A DNA stretch of 64,000 bases from an uncultured bacterium (lineage in GTDB: Bacteria > Bacillota > Clostridia > TANB77 > CAG-508): positions 1-64,000 of the forward strand of contig CAJMRY010000004.1 of NCBI GenBank assembly GCA_905215935.1, given 5' to 3'. A program made the position numbers and the translations under genes. This document shows positions 37,095 through 44,906 of the stretch, in pieces (position 1 is the first letter of the stretch; each line of letters opens with the position of its first letter). The notes below the pieces were generated by a model. That model saw only the letters and a program-made list of their open reading frames with translations. It did no database searches and was not told the origin of the DNA.

Positions 37095-39098
37095 ATGAAA
37101 AAAAGTCTTTGTAAACATATACATAAAAGAAGTGAAGATAAAGAAAAAAGGTTTTTCTTAAATGAAGATTTAATAACAAATATAGATACTGTAAACGAAT
37201 TATTTCGTTTTGTACAAGAAGCACAAAGTCTTGATGAAGAACAACCATCATCAATGGCTTTTTGGAATAAAAAGCAGATTATTAGTCTTTATAGAAATGT
37301 TTATACATTTGGAATGTATGATAAAATTATTGAAAGATTAAATGGATTATATTCAAAATTGGGAAATGTTGATTTATTTACAATTGATAAAAAGTTTTTA
37401 GATAATCATTATGAAAATTTAAGTGATAGAAGAGAAATTGCAGCGGCTGGAATGGAACTTGGAAATAGACTTTCAAAAATTCCGAAACAATTAATAACAA
37501 GAAATATTATACAAAGGGATGAAGAAGGAAATATAGTCCAAAATAATACAAGACATTGGACAAAATTTTATGTTTCTAAATTATCAGAGTTATATAACGA
37601 ATATTTAAGTAACTCTGAGCAGTGGTTATTTATGGAAGGTGTAACTTTTAGAAATGACCCAGAGAGACCAGGATTTTTTTCTGTTGAGAATAATAATCCG
37701 CAAGAATATTCTAAGTTTGTACAATGGTTTAAAGGTCAAACAGGTAGATTAAGTGATCGAAAATCATTTCATTGTATGCTTAGAGATTTCTATATGTATT
37801 CTAAATTAAAGTATTGTGAAAGCTTTTTTTATCAAATGAAACATGAGAATATGGCAGAACTTATAATTATGCAAGAACAAGGAGAAATTGGAATTAATAT
37901 AACTGATTCTTCTAGATTTGATAAAAAGACTATTAAAGATGAAGAGGAAAGAAAAAATACAATTTTATTAAGTACAGAACTTCCAGGATATAGTAAACCA
38001 TATATATTTCATTTTAAATTAGATAAACTAAATAGAATACTAGGTAGACCAGAGACTGAGCCTCTTAAGATTGAACCAACTACAGAAAGACATTTGGGAC
38101 ATACATATTTTTCTCATAAATTAACTGAAGAACAAATTCAATATATAAAAAATTTGCGATGGCAGGAATTAGATTTTATTCCAATAACAAGAGATATTAT
38201 ACAATACATGAAAGGTAGTATTATAAAAAAACAAGAATATGATATTGCAAAATCAAGAATAGATATGCGAAAAAGTAAGCAGGGTGATAGCAAAATGCAA
38301 AAAAGTGAAAATAATGAAAGATCCAAAAAAAGAACCAGAAAGAATTCGCTAATGGAAGATCAACCTTTTATAGAATATTTGTGTGAAGATATAGAGTCAA
38401 GTTTTGGGCTACATATACCAGAAACCTATAAATATAGTTCAGATAGTAAATTTGGGTTGATGTATAAATCAGATAAGCAAAAATTAAAACTTGCTTCTAT
38501 ATACAATTATATGAGAGATTTTTTTCAGACTAAATTCTCAGAAAGTGGAAAAGTCTTTTCGGATAAAGAACTAACAGATGAAGCAAATAAAATGTATATA
38601 TATATGAAATTATGTGGAAAGGGATTTTGGAATTTATCATATAGTGATAAAAGAACAGTGATTTTAGAGAAAGTATATAAAGAATATGGAGTTAAATTCA
38701 ATAGCATAATTAAGGCAATACAAGAAGGTGTACCAATTGAACAAGTAAAAGATTATGTAAAAAAAGATACATCTCCTAATATAAAGAGTGAATCTAGTAA
38801 GAGTAAAAAAGATTTTAAAGGCAAAAAGGGAACTGCTAAAGGTTTAAGTGATAAAAATAAAAAGCAACAACAAGCTTTTAAAGATGAAGAAGATAAAAGC
38901 GAGGATAAAAAAAATAAAGGTAATAAAAAGACAACAGAAGAACTTATAAAACAAGGTTTAATAGATTCTATAGCAACGAAAAAGGCACAAATAGAATTGA
39001 AAAAGTGTGAATTATCTTTATTAGAAGAAGAACTAAAAAGATTAGAAAAATTAAATAAAACTATAAATGGAGATTACAATATAGGGGATGATGATTAA
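37095..39098 (+). CDS. Unknown 667-residue protein with Lys-rich C-terminal coiled coil
   Basis: A large cytosolic-looking protein with AAAGGA before the ATG. Residues 1-400 appear globular, rich in Trp and aromatic residues (QEYSKFVQWFKGQTGR, HWTKFYVSKLSELY). A basic linker follows near residues 395-425, then a second small domain (about 425-550), then a long Lys/Asp/Glu/Ser-rich tail ending in a coiled coil (KKCELSLLEEELKRLEKL). There is no membrane segment. I cannot assign it to a family. It is followed after 3 bases by a 107-residue partner. No CGG occurs in frame. Confidence 0.65.
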   Translation: MKKSLCKHIHKRSEDKEKRFFLNEDLITNIDTVNELFRFVQEAQSLDEEQPSSMAFWNKKQIISLYRNVYTFGMYDKIIERLNGLYSKLGNVDLFTIDKKFLDNHYENLSDRREIAAAGMELGNRLSKIPKQLITRNIIQRDEEGNIVQNNTRHWTKFYVSKLSELYNEYLSNSEQWLFMEGVTFRNDPERPGFFSVENNNPQEYSKFVQWFKGQTGRLSDRKSFHCMLRDFYMYSKLKYCESFFYQMKHENMAELIIMQEQGEIGINITDSSRFDKKTIKDEEERKNTILLSTELPGYSKPYIFHFKLDKLNRILGRPETEPLKIEPTTERHLGHTYFSHKLTEEQIQYIKNLRWQELDFIPITRDIIQYMKGSIIKKQEYDIAKSRIDMRKSKQGDSKMQKSENNERSKKRTRKNSLMEDQPFIEYLCEDIESSFGLHIPETYKYSSDSKFGLMYKSDKQKLKLASIYNYMRDFFQTKFSESGKVFSDKELTDEANKMYIYMKLCGKGFWNLSYSDKRTVILEKVYKEYGVKFNSIIKAIQEGVPIEQVKDYVKKDTSPNIKSESSKSKKDFKGKKGTAKGLSDKNKKQQQAFKDEEDKSEDKKNKGNKKTTEELIKQGLIDSIATKKAQIELKKCELSLLEEELKRLEKLNKTINGDYNIGDDD

Positions 39099-39101
39099 TA
39101 T

Positions 39102-39425
39102 ATGATAGATACTATACAAAAAATATATATTAATATAAAAAATTTTTTCACTAGTATATTTAAAAAGAAAAATTTGATGTTAGAAGAGCCTAAAGCTGAG
39201 AATAAAATTAAAGATTCGTCTGAATTAAGTAATATAGAAAAATTGAGAAAAGAAAGTGAAAATAGACAAAAGGTAAAAGAAATAATAGATATTACAGAAA
39301 ACAATCCAGAGTCATTAGAGAATTTATCTATAAAACAATTACAAGTAATAGATAGTTATTATGATGAGAGTCTTGAAGAAATAAATAAAAAAATAGCAGA
39401 TTTTAGAGCAAAATTAAATAAATAA
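39102..39425 (+). CDS. Unknown 107-residue coiled-coil protein
   Basis: It begins with a short hydrophobic, amphipathic segment (INIKNFFTSIF) followed by KKK, then a Glu/Lys-rich helical region ending ESLEEINKKIADFRAKLNK. It could bind the membrane surface. Its start overlaps the end of the preceding gene by only a few bases, so the two are translationally linked. It resembles in style the small protein at 48735. Confidence 0.55.
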   Translation: MIDTIQKIYINIKNFFTSIFKKKNLMLEEPKAENKIKDSSELSNIEKLRKESENRQKVKEIIDITENNPESLENLSIKQLQVIDSYYDESLEEINKKIADFRAKLNK

Positions 39426-39630
39426 CTTTCACCTAGATATTACAACATTAAAAATGTAATTTTTTGGCGTTTTGTGTATACAAATTATGTGAATATGCAT
39501 CGCAAAATATAAAAAAATGACGAATAATGTCAAAAAATCAAAGAATAAGACGATGAAAACTTGTTGTAATATGAAATATTATGTTGTAAAATAGCAACAC
39601 AATATGAAGAAGAAAGGAGAAAGAGGACCA

Positions 39631-39915
39631 ATGAAAAGTTTATATGCATGTATAGAAATAAACAAAAATATAAATGAAACAGGAGATAGCATAAAAGAAA
39701 AAATTCAGTATTACAAAACAAAAGATGAATTATATGGAATAGAAGTTATAAAAGAAAATAATTTACCATGCAAAGAAATAAGTGATATTGCACAAATAAC
39801 AGAAGATGAAAGTGAAATCGATACAATATTAGACAAATTAGTTAGTAATGGAGTAATGTGCAACTTTGAAGATATTGTAAATGATTTAATGAAAAATTCA
39901 ATATGTGTTTACTAA
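39631..39915 (+). CDS. Small protein resembling DUF6514
   Basis: A 94-residue protein. The YGIEVIKEN strand pair, the spacing to EIDTILDKLVSNGVMCNFEDIVNDLM and the size resemble a small Clostridial family of unknown function (DUF6514-like). I chose ATG 39631, which has AAGAGGA 4 bases upstream; the in-frame ATG at 39604 lies before that site. It precedes birA closely and may share its transcript. Confidence 0.55.
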   Translation: MKSLYACIEINKNINETGDSIKEKIQYYKTKDELYGIEVIKENNLPCKEISDIAQITEDESEIDTILDKLVSNGVMCNFEDIVNDLMKNSICVY

Positions 39916-39928
39916 AATAGGAGAATAT

Positions 39929-40507
39929 ATGAATATAGAAGAAATAAAAAAATCTAAAACTAATATTTTAGGAAAAAATATTATATATTATAAAGAAATT
40001 GGTTCTACTCAAGATGAAGCAAAGAAATTAATAAATACAGAAATAGATAATGGTACAATTATTCTAGCAGATAGTCAAAATAAAGGGAGAGGTACTAAAG
40101 AAAATATATGGTATACAGGTAGCGGAAAAAATATAGCAATGACTTTAATTATTTTTCCAAAATGTAATATACAAATGTTAGATGGACTAACTAAGTTAAT
40201 TTCCGAATGTATAGTAAATACAATTAGTGAATTGTATAACTATAAATTAACAATAAAGTATCCTAATGACGTATTTTTAAATGGTAAAAAGATTGCTGGG
40301 ATATTAACAGAGACTAGTACAAGTGAAAGTAAAGTAAATCATATATTAATAGGTATAGGGTTTAATGTTAATGAAGATAATTTTAATACAGATACAGTAA
40401 ATATTGCTACTTCATTAAAAAAAGAATATAATAAAGAGTTTTTAAGAGAAGAAATAATAAAAAGATTTTTAGAAATATTTGAAGATAATATTAAAACAAT
40501 TATTTAA
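39929..40507 (+). CDS. birA: Biotin-protein ligase (class I, no DNA-binding domain)
   Basis: A 192-residue ligase that attaches biotin to the BCCP subunit of acetyl-CoA carboxylase. The marks are GSTQDEAKKL near residue 22, the ATP/biotin loop KGRGTKENIW near 50-60, and KYPNDVFLNGKKIAGIL near 110. The N-terminal helix-turn-helix of regulatory BirA is missing. TAGGAG precedes ATG 39929. Its target AccB is encoded 3.8 kb downstream. It looks short at the C terminus because the SH3-like domain is also absent. Confidence 0.92.
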   Translation: MNIEEIKKSKTNILGKNIIYYKEIGSTQDEAKKLINTEIDNGTIILADSQNKGRGTKENIWYTGSGKNIAMTLIIFPKCNIQMLDGLTKLISECIVNTISELYNYKLTIKYPNDVFLNGKKIAGILTETSTSESKVNHILIGIGFNVNEDNFNTDTVNIATSLKKEYNKEFLREEIIKRFLEIFEDNIKTII

Positions 40508-40519
40508 CTTAATATCCAA

Positions 40520-40560
40520 TTATTAGAAATTCCTAATGCAAAATTTAGGAATTTTTTTTA
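40520..40560 (+). terminator. birA terminator
   Basis: AAATTCCTAA and TTAGGAATTT form a 10-bp stem followed by a run of T. Confidence 0.75.
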
Positions 40561-40811
40561 TTTAATAGAAATATATTTACAAAAATAATATTTGTGATAA
40601 AATACAAACAAATATTTGGAACATATACTAACAAATAGGTTAATATTAACTGAAACTGAATGCAAAAAAAAACAAAATTAAATTTGAAAAACTTAAAGAT
40701 ACAAAAATATATTTAATAAAAGTGATAATATTTTTAATAATTCCGCCATAACGAAAAGGATTTGTGGTTAAATAAAACAAAATATGTACATACTAGAAGT
40801 CGGTGGTGAAG
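40561..40811 (+). other. Intergenic region before the HTH gene
   Basis: About 250 AT-rich bases without a reading frame. It must hold the promoter of the HTH cluster. TGTGATAAAATAC near 40592 is a possible -10 region. Nothing else stands out. Confidence 0.4.
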
Positions 40812-41012
40812 ATGCATATAGAAATTTTATTAAAACAAATACGACACGAAAAAAAAGTAACTTTAACTAAACTATCAGATAGAAGCGGTGTTTCAGTTTC
40901 TCATATAAGTGATATTGAAAATAATTACAAAATGCCAAGTTTATTAGTAAGTGTAAAGTTGGCAAAAGCTTTAGATATTGAAATAACAGAATTATATAAG
41001 GCAATATGGTAA
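40812..41012 (+). CDS. Small HTH (Xre-family) regulator
   Basis: A 66-residue protein that is a single helix-turn-helix of the Xre/Cro type: LLKQIRHEKKVTLTKLSDR, then SGVSVSHISDIEN and a third helix. ATG 40812 follows GGTGGTG. Such minimal regulators in Firmicutes often repress their own operon. It is followed after 12 bases by one small protein and after 390 bases by a second related one. Confidence 0.85.
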   Translation: MHIEILLKQIRHEKKVTLTKLSDRSGVSVSHISDIENNYKMPSLLVSVKLAKALDIEITELYKAIW

Positions 41013-41024
41013 TGAAAAAATATT

Positions 41025-41234
41025 ATGAGTAATAATAAATATGAAGTAAAGATATATTATGAAAAATCACTTAAAGAGCTAGAAAGATATATAAAGACAA
41101 CTAGAACTAGACCAAATGAGAAAACATGGAATAAATTTGCTGTGCAAAATGGATATTTATCTAGTGAAGCAATTGGTTATATCTGTGGAATTGGTTTTAA
41201 TAAGTTATGTAGGAAAATTATAAAAAAGCATTAA
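41025..41234 (+). CDS. Small protein with KTWNKFA motif
   Basis: A 69-residue basic helical protein, not recognised. The segment SLKELERYIKT then EKTWNKFAVQNGYLSSEAI aligns by eye with the protein at 41406 (SLKEFKKKL then EEWDKYAHENYFFSAITL). They look like paralogues, shared W(N/D)K(F/Y)A being the best mark. It probably belongs with the HTH regulator upstream. Confidence 0.55.
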   Translation: MSNNKYEVKIYYEKSLKELERYIKTTRTRPNEKTWNKFAVQNGYLSSEAIGYICGIGFNKLCRKIIKKH

Positions 41235-41405
41235 ATAAAAATAAGATATTTAATGTTTTTTTATTATGCTTAACATTATAGGCATTTATTTCCAAAAAAA
41301 TCTCGATTTAGATTTTTTTATGATGTATTCGACAAAATTCGCGATACAAGATTAATATAAATGTATATAATAACTAATATATAATTACTATAGAGAGGTG
41401 AGTAT

Positions 41406-41591
41406 ATGAATTATTATCTAAGAAGTCTAAAAGAATTCAAGAAAAAATTAAAAGAAAACAGAGAAATAACAAAAGAAGAATGGGATAAATATGCTCATGA
41501 AAATTATTTTTTCAGTGCTATAACATTGCAAGCACATTATGATGTATATAGTTTTGACGATTTAAAAAGAGTTATACAACGACAAATATGA
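41406..41591 (+). CDS. Small protein with EEWDKYA motif
   Basis: A 61-residue basic helical protein and apparent paralogue of the one at 41025, sharing the SLKE...W-D/N-K-Y/F-A pattern and the end DLKRVI versus KLCRKI. GAGAGGTG lies 6 bases before the ATG. The function is unknown. The leader region 41235-41405 separates it from the first copy and may carry its own promoter. Confidence 0.55.
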   Translation: MNYYLRSLKEFKKKLKENREITKEEWDKYAHENYFFSAITLQAHYDVYSFDDLKRVIQRQI

Positions 41592-41927
41592 ACAGTATAT
41601 CTAATAGAGGGAAGGTTTTAGTATAAAACAATATTATAAACTTTGTAACAAATGTACAACCAATTTGTACTAATAAAATGTAAGTATATAAATGTTATAA
41701 AGATAGTAAAATACAATGATATTAAGAAGTATCTATATCATTGTGTTTTTTTTGTATAATACATCAAATCTGACCAGTCAGACTAATAGATAAAATATGC
41801 TATTTAAGGTAAAATATAACTTGATTTATAAGAACTAAATGTGATATATGAATAATAAAGGTATAAGAATAAAAATGAACTTTATATGACTAATAAATAT
41901 AATATAAATTATGGAGGTAGAATAATA
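41592..41927 (+). promoter_or_regulatory. fabD upstream region with palindrome TCTGACCAGTCAGA
   Basis: ACAATGATAT with ATATCATTGT and eight T (about 41712-41752) is a terminator for the upstream gene. TATAAT at 41755-41760 is a possible -10 box. Just after it, TCTGAC-CA-GTCAGA (41769-41782) is a perfect 6+6 palindrome, well placed to block transcription of the fatty-acid genes. The rest of the 336-base region has no gene. Confidence 0.6.
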
Positions 41928-42866
41928 ATGAAGATAGCTTTTTTATTCCCAGGACAAGGAGCCCAATTTATAGGAATGGGTAAGGACATATGTGAAAATT
42001 ATGAAGAAGCAAATAAGATTTATGAGCAAGCAAGTAATATTCTAGGAATCGATGTTAAAAAAATGTGTTTCGAAGAAACAGAAGAAGAACTTAATAAAAC
42101 ACAAAATACACAAATTGCAATAGCTGTTACAAGTTTGGCAATACTAGAAGTTTTGAAAAATAAAGGAATTAAACCAGATGTTTCTGTAGGATTAAGTTTA
42201 GGAGAATATGTTGCATTAATTTATTCAGGATATATTAGTTTTGAAGAAGGAATAAAGCTTTTAGAAAAAAGAGGATATTATATGGGAAGTTGCCTTCCAG
42301 AAGGAAAATTTGAAATGGCAGCAGTTATTGGACTAGACAGTTCTATTATAGAAGATGTATGTGAAAGAATAAGAGCAAATGGCAAATTTGTTGTACCAGC
42401 AAATTACAATTATTCAGATCAAACAGTAATTTCAGGCGAAACCGAAGGAATAGAAGAAGCAATAAAAGAGCTTAATAATTTAAATAGCAAGAGAATTATA
42501 AAATTAAAAACAAGTGGACCTTTTCATACAGAAAAACTAAACAAAGCAAGAGAATTATTTTCTAAAGAATTAGAAAAAGCAAATTTTACTATAAATGAGA
42601 ATAAAGTGATAAAAAATATAGATGGTGATTTTTATAAAAAAGATGATAATATTAAAGAAATTTTGGCAAATCATATTGTAAGTTCTGTAAGATTTGATAA
42701 AGCAATTAAAAAGATGAAATCTGAAGGAATAGACACATTTGTTGAAATTGGACCTGGTAAAGCATTGTCTGGATTTGTGAAAAAAGAGCTTAAAAGTGAA
42801 GATATAAAAGTTTTTTCTATAAGTGATATGAAATCTTTAGAAGAATTTTTAGAAGCAATTAATTAA
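41928..42866 (+). CDS. fabD: Malonyl-CoA:ACP transacylase
   Basis: FabD loads malonate onto ACP for fatty-acid elongation, 312 residues. FPGQGAQFIGMG is at the N terminus, the nucleophilic Ser is in VGLSLGEY near residue 92, and the catalytic His in SGPFHTEKL near 200. ATG 41928 follows TGGAGGT. It heads the fab-acc cluster. The upstream in-frame ATG 41886 adds residues the family lacks. Confidence 0.95.
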   Translation: MKIAFLFPGQGAQFIGMGKDICENYEEANKIYEQASNILGIDVKKMCFEETEEELNKTQNTQIAIAVTSLAILEVLKNKGIKPDVSVGLSLGEYVALIYSGYISFEEGIKLLEKRGYYMGSCLPEGKFEMAAVIGLDSSIIEDVCERIRANGKFVVPANYNYSDQTVISGETEGIEEAIKELNNLNSKRIIKLKTSGPFHTEKLNKARELFSKELEKANFTINENKVIKNIDGDFYKKDDNIKEILANHIVSSVRFDKAIKKMKSEGIDTFVEIGPGKALSGFVKKELKSEDIKVFSISDMKSLEEFLEAIN

Positions 42867-42998
42867 ATAGATATGATATATGAATTAACCATATTTGTTT
42901 AAATTGTTTATTATTGAATTTGCAAATTTAAAGCTAAATGTGATATAACATTTGTAATTTAATATAAATAATATATTAATGAAGGGAATGAAAATGAT

Positions 42999-43740
42999 AT
43001 GGATAAAAAAGTAGCTTTTATTACAGGTGGTTCAAGAGGTATTGGAAAAGAAATCGCTAGAAAGTTTGCTGAAAATGGATATAATATAGTTGTAAATTAT
43101 GTTTCAGATAAAACAGATGTAGCAAAATTGCAAAACGAATTAAGTCAAAATGGAAATGTAGAAATTTTATGTGTAAAAGGTGATGTTACAGATTTTTCTA
43201 AATGTGAAGAAATGGTGAGAAGTGTGGTAGAAAAATTTGGTAGAATAGATGTTTTGGTAAATAATGCAGGAATCACCAAAGATAATTTACTAATGAGAAT
43301 GAAAGAAGAAGATTTTGATAGGGTTATAGATGTTAATTTAAAAGGAACATTTAATATGACTAAAAATGTTATTAGTTATATGATGAAACAAAGAAATGGG
43401 AGAATTGTAAATATTTCATCTGTAGTAGGTGTTAGTGGAAATGCTGGGCAAACAAATTATGCAGCATCAAAAGCAGGAATTATAGGATTTACAAAAAGTG
43501 TAGCTAAAGAACTTGCAAGTAGAAATATTTTAGCAAATGCTGTAGCACCAGGATTTATAGAAACAGATATGACAGATGTATTATCAGATACAGTAAAAGA
43601 ATCTATTAATTCTCAAATTCCATTAAGAAAAATGGGAAATGCTAAGGAAGTGGCAAATGCAGTATATTTCTTGGGAGCAGAAGAAAATACATATATAACA
43701 GGTCAAGTTTTAAATGTTGATGGCCGGAATGATTATGTAG
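42999..43740 (+). CDS. fabG: 3-oxoacyl-ACP reductase FabG, with +1 recoding site near its end
   Basis: A short-chain dehydrogenase that reduces beta-ketoacyl-ACP, 246 residues. The cofactor loop is TGGSRGIGKEIA, the active site has the Ser of NISSVVG and YAASK, and NNAGIT is present. The extra C at 43725 (GGC-C-GGA, codon 243) precedes the last Gly. The +1 frame gives VDGGMIM then TAG, exactly the family ending. In the unshifted frame there is no stop: it runs on through RNDYVDRWRLFY into the accB start, making a 406-residue FabG-AccB fusion. Confidence 0.94.
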
Positions 43741-43760
43741 ATAGATGGAGGTTATTTTAT

Positions 43761-44219
43761 ATGAATTATGATGAAATAAAAAAATTGATGGATGACATGG
43801 GTGAAGCAAAAATAGATGAAATAAATATTGAATTTCCTGATGGATTAAAAATAAGTATGAAGAAAAATGAAACTATAGTTAAAGAAGTAGTTAATGATTT
43901 AAAGCAAAGTACTCCTAATATTAATATAAATACAGCCGTGGGAGAAGAAATTAAAAATGTTCAAAATGATTGCAGTAAAGAAGAATATAAATTAGTTAAA
44001 TCACCAATGGTTGGAACATTTTATGGAAGACCATCACCAAAAGCAGACATGTTTGTTAAAGTAGGAGATAAAGTAAAAAAAGGTGATATACTTTGTATAG
44101 TTGAAGCTATGAAATTAATGAATGAAATAGAATCAGAGTTTGATGGAGAAGTTGCAGAGATTTTAGTAAAAGATGAAGAAATGGTGGAATATGGACAAGT
44201 GCTAATTAAAATTAAATAA
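43761..44219 (+). CDS. accB: Biotin carboxyl carrier protein of acetyl-CoA carboxylase
   Basis: A 152-residue BCCP. The biotin-accepting Lys is in EAMKLMNE near residue 119, in a C-terminal lipoyl-like domain preceded by the SPMVGTFYG strand. The N-terminal 70 residues are a flexible linker. TGGAGGT lies 8 bases before ATG 43761, so it has its own initiation site. It is in the same frame as the unshifted part of fabG (see that entry). Modified by BirA at 39929. Confidence 0.94.
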   Translation: MNYDEIKKLMDDMGEAKIDEINIEFPDGLKISMKKNETIVKEVVNDLKQSTPNININTAVGEEIKNVQNDCSKEEYKLVKSPMVGTFYGRPSPKADMFVKVGDKVKKGDILCIVEAMKLMNEIESEFDGEVAEILVKDEEMVEYGQVLIKIK

Positions 44220-44319
44220 AATTGTTTAATTTTAATTACAATTCACAGTTGTGTGATAATGTTATAGTATGAACTATAACATTATTACTAATGAATCTTG
44301 ATTGGAAAGGAAAAAAAGT

Positions 44320-44742
44320 ATGTTAGATGTTAATCAAATTATGGAGATAATACCTCAAAGAAGCCCATTTTTAATGATAGATAAAGTAGAAGATTACGTT
44401 CCAGGAGAAAGTGCTGTTTGCTATAAAAATGTATGTATTAATGAACCTTATTTTCAAGGACATTTTCCAGGTCAGCCTATTATGCCAGGAGTACTAATTG
44501 TAGAGGCAATGGCTCAAACTGGTGCAGTTGCTATTTTATCATTAGAAGAAAATAAAGGAAGAAATGCTTTGTTTGGTGGAATTGATAAATTGAGATTTAA
44601 AAAACAGGTTGTACCAGGAGATGTTTTAAAATTAGAAGTTAAAATTATAAAAAGAAAAGGACCTATAGGTGTTGGAGAAGCTATAGCTACAGTAGATGGA
44701 AAGCTCGCAGCTAAAGGTGAATTGACTTTTGCTATTGTGTAA
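44320..44742 (+). CDS. fabZ: 3-hydroxyacyl-ACP dehydratase FabZ
   Basis: A hotdog-fold dehydratase, 140 residues. The active-site His is in GHFPGQPIMPGVL near residue 48, and the Glu in LIVEAMAQ near 62. ATG 44320 has AAAGGA 8 bases upstream; the upstream TTG at 44302 is not a good start. It is the third fatty-acid gene of the cluster. Confidence 0.95.
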   Translation: MLDVNQIMEIIPQRSPFLMIDKVEDYVPGESAVCYKNVCINEPYFQGHFPGQPIMPGVLIVEAMAQTGAVAILSLEENKGRNALFGGIDKLRFKKQVVPGDVLKLEVKIIKRKGPIGVGEAIATVDGKLAAKGELTFAIV

Positions 44743-44744
44743 AT

Positions 44745-44780
44745 TTTTGACCCGGTTGGAACGGAGATTTTGGGTCAAAA
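44745..44780 (+). terminator. Short hairpin after fabZ
   Basis: TTTTGACCC (44745-44753) and GGGTCAAAA (44772-44780) form a 9-bp stem around a loop with TTGGAACGG. It may be a decayed relative of the REP-like palindrome that follows, or a weak terminator. Confidence 0.5.
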
Positions 44781-44787
44781 TGTAATT

Positions 44788-44892
44788 TTTGTGCCAATGG
44801 GGACGGGGCATTTTGGCACAAAAAATGTAATAATATTATTTTTAAATATTTATATAAAATGTGCCAAAATGCCCCGTCCCCATTGGCACAAA
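44788..44892. repeat. 33-bp perfect inverted repeat, REP/MITE-like, before accC
   Basis: Arms 44788-44820 and 44860-44892 are perfect reverse complements around a 39-base AT-rich loop. The core GGGGACGGGGCAT matches the GGGACGGGG core of the 23036-23148 element. The accC ribosome site (AAAGGA, 44895-44900) follows 2 bases after the right arm, so the transcript would form a strong stem directly upstream of initiation. Confidence 0.85.
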
Positions 44893-44906
44893 TGAAAGGA
44901 AAAAAG

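Noticed and set aside
42999..44219. A natural 406-residue FabG-AccB fusion gene
   Set aside because: The +1 frame gives the normal FabG ending and stop, and accB has its own ribosome site and start. The fusion is kept only as a possible by-product.
23036..44892. The GGGACGGGG palindromes as CRISPR repeats
   Set aside because: Only two copies 21 kb apart, no spacers, long perfect arms typical of REP-like elements.
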